Shown: piece by piece, positions 1 to 5,668 of the stretch
Layout: every line of letters starts with the position of its first letter
Numbering within the stretch: the stretch's first letter is position 1
Assembly: GCA_029882235.1 (NCBI GenBank)
Contig: JAOULB010000065.1
Coordinates: 1 to 8,492, forward strand
Direction of reading: 5' to 3'
From: Gammaproteobacteria bacterium
Lineage (GTDB): Bacteria > Pseudomonadota > Gammaproteobacteria > UBA6429 > Thiohalophilaceae
Length of the DNA: 8,492 nt
Notes under the pieces: model-generated
Seen by the model: the letters and a program-made list of their open reading frames with translations, nothing else
Told to the model about the DNA's origin: nothing
The model's database searches: none
Program-made: the position numbers and the translations under genes

Positions 1-242
1 GTAACCTGACCACCGCGATCGACGGCAACAACAGGGATATCACCCGCATCAAGAATGTGATGGTCCTTGCCATTGAGCCCCTGAGTAAATACGGGTGGAT
101 GTTCAACCAGCCAGATTTCATCTTCAGTATCAACGCTACGACTGAGAGTAAAATTGCGCATGGCATGCAGCACGGGCAAGTAATCACGTCGGCCTAGCTG
201 GCGCACGATCAGATTTTGTCTGGGCTGGACACGGCTTTGCAT
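1..242 (-). CDS. lipB: Octanoyl-[ACP]:protein N-octanoyltransferase LipB, N-terminal part (cut by window edge)
   Basis: LipB moves the octanoyl group from acyl carrier protein onto the lipoyl domains of 2-oxoacid dehydrogenases and the glycine cleavage H protein in the cytoplasm; LipA then inserts sulfur. Reading the minus strand from the ATG at 240-242 gives about 80 residues before the left edge, against a family length of roughly 210. The visible part matches LipB closely: IVRQLG near residue 12, the block IWLVEHPPVFTQG at 43-55, GDIPV at 67-71 and the substrate-pocket start DRGGQVT at 75-81. The catalytic Lys and Cys lie beyond the window. The start lies 8 bp after the stop of the DUF493 gene, and no good Shine-Dalgarno sequence is seen, so translation may be coupled. 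DUF493-lipB adjacency is the usual gammaproteobacterial arrangement, which supports the call. Confidence 0.95.
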   Translation of the reverse strand, partial: MQSRVQPRQNLIVRQLGRRDYLPVLHAMRNFTLSRSVDTEDEIWLVEHPPVFTQGLNGKDHHILDAGDIPVVAVDRGGQV

Positions 243-250
243 TAGAAAAT

Positions 251-514
251 TTATAAAACCATTAGCGTTAGTTCGCAGGCGCTGAGTTCACGATAAAGAT
301 TATCGAGCTGTTCCTGACTGGTGGCGGTGATATTGACCGTCAGGGCCAGATAATTACCCTGTTTGCTTTCACGCATCGTAATGGCAGCTTCACCCAGATC
401 GGGCACGTGGCGTCGAACAATGGTGGTGATTTCAGCCTCCAGCTCAATACCACAGCGTCCCATCACTTTAATGGGAAACTGACAGGGAAAACTGAGTAAT
501 GATTCTTCACTCAT
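251..514 (-). CDS. ybeD: DUF493 family protein (YbeD-like, ACT-like fold)
   Basis: This is a small cytoplasmic protein of 87 residues, the same length as E. coli YbeD, which has an ACT-like alpha/beta fold. Family hallmarks are visible: KVMG at 16-19 after a short FP-rich start, RRHVPD near 34-39, the GNYLALTVNI strand at 53-62 and the C-terminal LYRELSACELTLMVL, which parallels the YbeD ending in LY-EL...MVL. No transmembrane segment or signal peptide is present. The molecular role of the family is not established; it sits next to lipB in many Proteobacteria, so a regulatory or accessory role near lipoylation has been suggested only by context. The gene lies 32 bp after dat and 8 bp before lipB. 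The leader has no clear Shine-Dalgarno sequence. Two cysteines are present early (C11 and C21), but no metal motif is evident. Confidence 0.92.
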   Translation of the reverse strand: MSEESLLSFPCQFPIKVMGRCGIELEAEITTIVRRHVPDLGEAAITMRESKQGNYLALTVNITATSQEQLDNLYRELSACELTLMVL

Positions 515-546
515 ACTGACGGACCGCTGAATTAATTGACGAGAGC

Positions 547-1398
547 CTAACGCAAAGAGGCTTTGTATTCCTGAAAGATAGCATACATTTGTTGCCAGAC
601 GGGACCGGGTTGGCCGTCATTGCGGATATTGTCGTTGAGCTGGGTTACCGGCATGATTTCCTTGGTGGAACTGGTGAGCCAGATTTCATCGGCATTATTG
701 AGTTCAGCTTCGCTGATGCTGACTTCCTCACAGGGAAGTTCGTTGGCGTGAGCTAGTTCAACGACCAGATCACGCGTGATCCCTGGGAGTAAGTGATTAC
801 TTTTCGGTGGTGTACGGATGATGCCATCCTTGATCACAAAAATATTACTGGCGGCACCTTCGGTCACGTTTCCATCTCGAATCATAATGGCCTCGGTTGC
901 GCCTTTATCCAGTGCCTGTTGCCGCATGAGGATATTGGGTAGCAGGGCAATGGCCTTGATATGGCAATTTTGCCAGCGAATGTCATTAACAGTGATGGCG
1001 GAAATACCTTGCTGTAGTGCATCCACTGTCGGCGTGATAAGCGGATTCACCATCGCAAAAATTGTTGGCTGGGTATTTTCTGGAAAGCCATGATCACGCT
1101 GCGCGACGCCACGGGTGATCTGGACATAAACAGATTGGTCCGTGCCGCTGTTTTTTTGTAACAGCGATTCCAGCATCTCCTGCCACTCTGAATGCTTAAA
1201 CGGGTTTGAAATACGGACGGCCTGTAGACTGTTATCGAGTCGTATTAAATGTTCTTCAAGCCGGAATAGCGTGCCGCCATAGACCGGAATAACTTCGTAA
1301 ATGCCATCACCAAAAATAAAACCGCGATCAAGTACCGGAACTTTGGCCTGATCAACGGGAAGATATTCGCCATTCAGATAGACAATGGGTTCTGACAT
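547..1398 (-). CDS. dat: D-amino-acid (D-alanine) aminotransferase, fold-type IV PLP enzyme
   Basis: The 283-residue protein matches the class IV aminotransferase family (fold-type IV), cytoplasmic and PLP-dependent. It would interconvert D-Ala plus 2-oxoglutarate with pyruvate plus D-Glu. The PLP lysine is K148 in CHIKAIALLPN, and E180 in VTEGAASN is the residue expected near the pyridine nitrogen. GDGIYEV puts Y34, and RGVAQRDHG puts R101 and H103, at a constant offset of three from Y31, R98 and H100 of the Bacillus YM-1 D-amino acid transaminase. K148 and E180 keep the same offset to K145 and E177. The R-x-H pair binds the substrate carboxylate in D-specific enzymes and argues against branched-chain aminotransferase or aminodeoxychorismate lyase. 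The gene sits 9 bp after dacA, which releases D-Ala, and 32 bp before the DUF493 gene. No good ribosome binding site is seen. D-specificity is inferred from these residues. Confidence 0.9.
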   Translation of the reverse strand: MSEPIVYLNGEYLPVDQAKVPVLDRGFIFGDGIYEVIPVYGGTLFRLEEHLIRLDNSLQAVRISNPFKHSEWQEMLESLLQKNSGTDQSVYVQITRGVAQRDHGFPENTQPTIFAMVNPLITPTVDALQQGISAITVNDIRWQNCHIKAIALLPNILMRQQALDKGATEAIMIRDGNVTEGAASNIFVIKDGIIRTPPKSNHLLPGITRDLVVELAHANELPCEEVSISEAELNNADEIWLTSSTKEIMPVTQLNDNIRNDGQPGPVWQQMYAIFQEYKASLR

Positions 1399-1407
1399 AG
1401 ATATCGA

Positions 1408-2553
1408 TTAATTGAACATCAATAGAATGTTATCAATGAATCGACTCCACATACCGCCAGAACCAATACTCTGCATGGCAACAAGAGGGCGACTGGCAAT
1501 GGTTTTATCGCCTAGTTTTATATTCAACTTGCCATAATGTTTACCCTGAACTGCCGGTGCAGTAATGGTTTCATCGATCTCTAGCTGAGTTTTTACTTTT
1601 TCACGCATGCCGCGTGGAGTTGTGACAAATAGTGTGCTTGATAAGCCCAGTGGTAGCATATCGCTTTCACCCTTCCAGAGACGCACCTCAGTCACGGGTT
1701 TATCGGCTGGATGGAAAGCAAAGGTTTCATAAAAACGGAAGCCATAATTCAATAGTTTACGACTGGCATTAGCACGACCACTTTCTGATTTGCTGCCAAC
1801 GACAATCGAGACAAGCCGCATTTTGTTAAATTTGGCGGAGGAGATCAGACAATAACCAGCAGATTCTGTGTGTCCGGTTTTAACACCATCGACGCGTTCA
1901 TCCTGCCATAACAGACGGTTGCGATTTTTCTGTGTGATTTTGTTATAGGTATATTCCTTGATGCTGTACCAGGGATAATATTTTGGAAAGTCACGGATCA
2001 ATGCCTTGGTCAGCACCATCAAGTCACGTACTGTCGTGTAGTGGTTTTTATTCGGCCAACCAGTGCTGTTGACAAAATTAGTGCCGACCATGCCTAGGCT
2101 ATCCGCATGTTTATTCATCAGACTAACGAATGATTCTTCACTGCCCGCAGCATGTTCGGCCAGGGCAACCGTGGCGTCATTGCCTGATTGAACAATCAGG
2201 CCCATCATTAATTTTTTCACTGGGACAATAGAATTAACCTCGATAAACATACGTGAGCCTTTCATGCGCCAGGCCTTTTCACTGATTTTGACTTTATCAT
2301 CGAGCTTAATACCGCCATTTTTTATTTCATAAAGCAATACATAGGTGGTCATCAGTTTGGTCAGGCTGGCGGGTTCAATGCGTTTATCAATGTCCTTTTC
2401 AGCCAGACTACGACCACTATGAAAGTCCATTAATAGCCATGATTTTGCATTGATTTTTGGCGCAGCGGGGACGAGTTCGGTTGCGGCAAGACTGACTGAA
2501 CAGTACAGGAAAAGGACTACATTGCTGATTAAAAACTGGACTGATTTTTTCAT
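1408..2553 (-). CDS. dacA: D-alanyl-D-alanine carboxypeptidase (PBP5/6 type), peptidase S11
   Basis: This periplasmic enzyme removes the terminal D-Ala from peptidoglycan pentapeptides, which limits cross-linking. The 381-residue protein has a signal peptide ending around residue 23 (motif SLA then AT). The S11 catalytic domain spans about 30-260 and carries all three penicillin-binding motifs: SLTK at 63-66 with nucleophile S63, SGN at 123-125 and KTG at 225-227. A beta-rich PBP5 C-terminal domain follows at about 280-360. The end, GGMWSRFIDNILLMFN, looks like the amphipathic helix that anchors PBP5-type proteins to the outer face of the inner membrane. Length fits the family (E. coli PBP5 is about 400). 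The only sizeable gap of the window lies upstream, so this gene could begin a second transcription unit with dat, the DUF493 gene and lipB. The ATG start gives a normal MKKS signal-peptide start, though its AGG is about 12 bases away. Confidence 0.96.
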   Translation of the reverse strand: MKKSVQFLISNVVLFLYCSVSLAATELVPAAPKINAKSWLLMDFHSGRSLAEKDIDKRIEPASLTKLMTTYVLLYEIKNGGIKLDDKVKISEKAWRMKGSRMFIEVNSIVPVKKLMMGLIVQSGNDATVALAEHAAGSEESFVSLMNKHADSLGMVGTNFVNSTGWPNKNHYTTVRDLMVLTKALIRDFPKYYPWYSIKEYTYNKITQKNRNRLLWQDERVDGVKTGHTESAGYCLISSAKFNKMRLVSIVVGSKSESGRANASRKLLNYGFRFYETFAFHPADKPVTEVRLWKGESDMLPLGLSSTLFVTTPRGMREKVKTQLEIDETITAPAVQGKHYGKLNIKLGDKTIASRPLVAMQSIGSGGMWSRFIDNILLMFN

Positions 2554-2591
2554 TGTAATGATTAACCTGATATCTAATGTAAATAGAAATT

Positions 2592-2620
2592 ATTATCTTA
2601 ATTAAAAATAGATGACTTAA
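2592..2620 (-). promoter_or_regulatory. Candidate weak sigma70-type promoter in the rlpA-dacA gap
   Basis: The 88-bp region 2554-2641 is the longest non-coding stretch of the window and is clearly AT-rich. Read on the minus strand it contains TTAAGT (2615-2620) and, after 17 bp, GATAAT (2592-2597). The -10 matches the consensus at five of six bases but the -35 at only three of six. A start site would leave a leader of roughly 30 bases before dacA. AT-rich sequence produces such matches by chance, so this is tentative. No rho-independent terminator is visible in the gap, so read-through from rlpA is also expected. Confidence 0.3.
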
Positions 2621-2641
2621 CTGGAACTGGCCAGCAAAAGT

Positions 2642-3475
2642 CTAGTCATGCACAATTTTTGTCTGCGCAATGCCCGCCTGTGATAATTTTGCGGCGATTT
2701 GACTGGCTTCCTCTCGGGTATTTAAAGGGCCAATACGGACGCGGTAAAGTTTGTTTTCAACATTGTAGCCCGTATTAATGTTACCTGAGCTAAGTAGTCC
2801 AGCTAACTGGATACGAAGTTCATCGGCATTATTGCGCTGACTGAATGCACCAACCTGAAGATAGACCTGCTTTGATTTTGTTTGTGGAGATTCTGGTTTC
2901 TTTTTAAAACTGTCAATGGCTGATACCCGCGTTTTTCGATGTTGTTGACGAGGGTCAATCACTCGAATCTCTACTGAGCCGGTTCCAGTTGGTGTTATGT
3001 CCAGTTTTTTTGCCGCGGCATAAGAGAGATCGATGATTCGGTTATCATGAAATGGGCCGCGATCATTAACGCGGACAATGACGCTGCGGCCATTACTGGT
3101 ATTAGTGACATGAACATAGCTGGGTAGTGGCAGGTTTTTATGTGCGGCGGTCATCGCATACATATTATAGGGCTCACCACTTGAGGTGCGATGGCCATGG
3201 AATTTTTTCCCATACCAGGAGGCAATACCTTTCTGTCGATAACCTGTTGCCGAGTCCATAACGCGATAACGTTTGCCTCTAACTACGTAAGTTTTGGGAT
3301 TGCCATATTTACTTTTCGGTTCGACGCGCGGAACCGCATTTGGAATCTTGCTGACATCAACTTCATGTTTGGGCGCATGATCCTGTTTTATGGAATAACG
3401 AGAAGGGGGGGAAGAGCAGCCACTCAACATAGTGACGAGCAGTAGAATCAAGACTGAGTTTGGTGTTAACTGCAT
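2642..3475 (-). CDS. rlpA: RlpA lipoprotein: double-psi beta-barrel septal/lytic transglycosylase with SPOR domain
   Basis: RlpA is an outer-membrane lipoprotein that binds glycan strands stripped of peptides and, in some species such as Pseudomonas aeruginosa, cleaves them. Read from the ATG at 3475 it has 277 residues. It starts with a hydrophobic signal and lipobox LSGC (lipidated C20), then a low-complexity linker. The double-psi beta-barrel spans about 82-172, with GIASWYG at 83-89 and VNDRGPF near 136-142. A C-terminal SPOR domain lies at about 202-276 (YLQVGAFS, YRVRIGPL). E101, H112 and D138 match the spacing of residues important for catalysis in the Pseudomonas protein, so enzymatic activity is plausible. 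An in-frame GTG at 3490 would add five residues; neither start has a convincing Shine-Dalgarno sequence and I preferred the ATG. The gene follows mltB by a few tens of bases, the common mltB-rlpA-dacA order. Confidence 0.94.
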   Translation of the reverse strand: MQLTPNSVLILLLVTMLSGCSSPPSRYSIKQDHAPKHEVDVSKIPNAVPRVEPKSKYGNPKTYVVRGKRYRVMDSATGYRQKGIASWYGKKFHGHRTSSGEPYNMYAMTAAHKNLPLPSYVHVTNTSNGRSVIVRVNDRGPFHDNRIIDLSYAAAKKLDITPTGTGSVEIRVIDPRQQHRKTRVSAIDSFKKKPESPQTKSKQVYLQVGAFSQRNNADELRIQLAGLLSSGNINTGYNVENKLYRVRIGPLNTREEASQIAAKLSQAGIAQTKIVHD

Positions 3476-3517
3476 GGGTTCAATATACACGAATTATCAG
3501 ATTGTTTCAGTTCCGGC

Positions 3518-4510
3518 TTAGCGGAGTTTGCGGATTTGTTCTCCCAGTTGATACACGGCCATTGAGTAATGCGCACTATGGTTATATCGGGTGATCACAT
3601 AAAAATTTTCCCAGCCCACCCAGTATTCAGGTTTAGAGGTTCCTGTATCCAGCTCTAGCAGGGTTCCTTTCGCCTTGCTTGAACGCTTAGAAGGTAATTT
3701 GACCCCGTAACGTTGCAACTGTTTTGGCGTCCATTCTGGTTCCAGTCCTCTTTTAATCAAGCGAGTATATCCATTTCCCTTAACCTGAACTCGGTCAACC
3801 ACAGGTTCATCCTTTTGCCAGCCATGACGTTTGAAATAGTTGGCGACACTGCCAATGACATCAGAAGTGTTATTCCAGAGGTCGCGTGTACCATCACCAT
3901 CAAAATCCACAGCATAGCGGCGGAAACTGCTAGAGATAAACTGTGGCATGCCCATGGCGCCCGCATAAGAGCCCAGCTGTTCAGTGGGATCGAGTTTTTC
4001 CTCGCGCGCCATGAGTAAAAACTGTTTGAGTTCACCACGGAAAAATTTACTGCGTGGCGGATAGGCAAAAGCCAGCGTACTCAAGGAATCAATAACCGGG
4101 AATGTGCCTTTATGACGTCCGTAGCGGGTTTCAACACCAATGATGGCAACAATGATCTCTGGTGGAACACCATATTTTTTACTCGCCTTTTGCAGAATCA
4201 GTGCATTGTCATTCCAGAATTTTATACCACCGTCAATACGGGGTTCATTCAGGAAGATGGGGCGATACTCATGCCAGGGTTTTCCTTCAGCGGGTCGGGC
4301 AATGGCATCGAGAATACTTTGATGGATGCGGGCCTTGGCAAAGACTTCTTCCAGCTCTGTCTTGTCAAATTTATGTTGGCGCACCATCTCTTTAATAAAT
4401 GGACGCGAACTTTGTTCATCGACTGGTTTTGTTGAAGCAACTGCAGTCGCATCAAAGCACAGCAATGAAATGAGGGGATAAAGAGCAAACAGCTTTCGAG
4501 AAAAAGTCAT
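3518..4510 (-). CDS. mltB: Lytic murein transglycosylase B (MltB/Slt35 family)
   Basis: MltB cleaves the MurNAc-GlcNAc bond of peptidoglycan with formation of 1,6-anhydroMurNAc in the periplasm. The 330-residue protein carries a typical MltB domain over about 35-325. The catalytic glutamate is E127 in GVETRYG. GAMGMPQFISSSFRRYA follows at 184-200, then a DFDGDGTRD loop (D202, D204, D206, D210) that corresponds to the EF-hand-like calcium site of Slt35. The N-terminus is a hydrophobic signal. C18 is preceded by SLL, which is not a good lipobox, and AVA just before S26 looks like a signal peptidase I site, so the protein may be soluble rather than lipid-anchored as in E. coli MltB (361 residues). 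It starts 15 bp after rodA, without a visible Shine-Dalgarno sequence. Confidence 0.95.
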   Translation of the reverse strand: MTFSRKLFALYPLISLLCFDATAVASTKPVDEQSSRPFIKEMVRQHKFDKTELEEVFAKARIHQSILDAIARPAEGKPWHEYRPIFLNEPRIDGGIKFWNDNALILQKASKKYGVPPEIIVAIIGVETRYGRHKGTFPVIDSLSTLAFAYPPRSKFFRGELKQFLLMAREEKLDPTEQLGSYAGAMGMPQFISSSFRRYAVDFDGDGTRDLWNNTSDVIGSVANYFKRHGWQKDEPVVDRVQVKGNGYTRLIKRGLEPEWTPKQLQRYGVKLPSKRSSKAKGTLLELDTGTSKPEYWVGWENFYVITRYNHSAHYSMAVYQLGEQIRKLR

Positions 4511-4525
4511 AATATAAACTATCAG

Positions 4526-5668
4526 TTAGTGGCCAACGAGTTTTCTATTTGTTTTTATGGACATAAGGATACCGAAACCAGCCATGATGGTCACTAACGA
4601 TGTGCCACCATAGCTGACAAGAGGTAATGGTACGCCAACTACGGGTACTAGACCGCTTACCATGCCCATATTAATAAAAATGTAGATAAAAAATGTCAAA
4701 GTCAGGCTCCCCGCCAGTAATCGGGTAAAGGTATCCTGTGCTTGTGATGCAATAAGTAGTCCACGTGCAGTTATAAACAGATAAATACTAAGGAGTAAGA
4801 TGACACCAATAAAGCCAAATTCTTCACTAAAAACAGCAAAAATAAAGTCAGTCGAACGTTCTGGTAAAAAGTCGAGGTGTGACTGAGTGCCATTGAGCCA
4901 GCCCTTGCCATAAACACCCCCCGAGCCGATCGCAATTGTCGACTGGATAATATGATAACCCGCACCGAGTGGATCGTTTTCTGGATTCAGAAAAGTAAGT
5001 ACTCGCTGACGCTGATAGTCATGCAATGCATTCCAGATGAAGGGGATACAGGCGGACACACTTGCTACGAGGAAAATAATCAGTTTCCAGCGTAATCCAG
5101 CGAGAAATAGCGCAAAAATTCCTGACGCTGCAATCAACAGCGCCGTGCCCAGATCAGGTTGCTTGGCAACTAACAGGGTTGGCACAACTAGAATCAGGCT
5201 ACACATCAGCAGACGCAGACGTCGAGGTGGTAGAACAGAATCGGCCAGAAACGAAGCAATCATCATGGGCAGGGCAATTTTCATGATTTCCGAGGGTTGA
5301 AAGCTGAATAGACCCAGGTTCAACCAGCGTTGTGCACCTTTACCGACTTCACCTAATAACAAAACAGCGACAAGCATTAATAGACCCGCACCAAATATCC
5401 ACGGTGCCCAGAGGGAAAGCGTGGTTGGATGGATCTGGGCAATGCCAAACATCACCAGAAAGCCAAGCAATAGACGCAAAATTTGCCGAAGAATCAGGCC
5501 ACCGTCCTGGCTACCGGCGCTATACATCACAATCAGTCCAATACCGGCCAATGTGAGTAGCGCAACCAGCAAGGGTACATCAAGATGGAAGGACTCAAGT
5601 AGTCGTGAGCCACCTGAGATGCGCGGGCTATCGCCAAAATCTGAGCTAGATAACTGGCTTGGGCTCAT
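4526..5668 (-). CDS. rodA: Rod-shape-determining SEDS glycosyltransferase RodA (MrdB)
   Basis: RodA polymerises lipid II into glycan strands during cell elongation, as partner of PBP2 in the inner membrane. The protein has 380 residues from the ATG at 5666-5668 and about ten hydrophobic segments. SEDS signatures are clear: KGAQRWLNLG and FQPSE (E127) in the first third, KQPDLGTAL near 169-177, FLPERSTDFIF with the essential aspartate at D274, and PLPLVSYGGTS near 348-357. An AGGTGA Shine-Dalgarno (5674-5679) sits 5 bases before this ATG, which decides the start; an in-frame GTG at 5675-5677 would overlap that site and add three residues. The coding region overlaps the end of mrdA by about 23 bp. 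A Ser/Gly-rich cytoplasmic N-terminal tail makes the start about 12 residues longer than E. coli RodA (370 residues). Confidence 0.96.
   Translation of the reverse strand: MSPSQLSSSDFGDSPRISGGSRLLESFHLDVPLLVALLTLAGIGLIVMYSAGSQDGGLILRQILRLLLGFLVMFGIAQIHPTTLSLWAPWIFGAGLLMLVAVLLLGEVGKGAQRWLNLGLFSFQPSEIMKIALPMMIASFLADSVLPPRRLRLLMCSLILVVPTLLVAKQPDLGTALLIAASGIFALFLAGLRWKLIIFLVASVSACIPFIWNALHDYQRQRVLTFLNPENDPLGAGYHIIQSTIAIGSGGVYGKGWLNGTQSHLDFLPERSTDFIFAVFSEEFGFIGVILLLSIYLFITARGLLIASQAQDTFTRLLAGSLTLTFFIYIFINMGMVSGLVPVVGVPLPLVSYGGTSLVTIMAGFGILMSIKTNRKLVGH

Noticed and set aside
818..1093. Open frame of 91 codons on the plus strand opposite dat
   Set aside because: It lies wholly antisense to a gene with a clear family match, has no ribosome binding site that I can see and its product resembles no protein family.
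2627..2634. Palindrome CTGGCCAG just after rlpA as a terminator or operator
   Set aside because: The stem is only 4 bp with no loop and no following T-run, so it is not a terminator; an 8-bp palindrome alone is too short to call an operator.
3713..4488. Several overlapping open frames on both strands within mltB
   Set aside because: They are shadows of the mltB frame. The mltB frame alone carries conserved motifs (GVETRYG, DFDGDGTRD).
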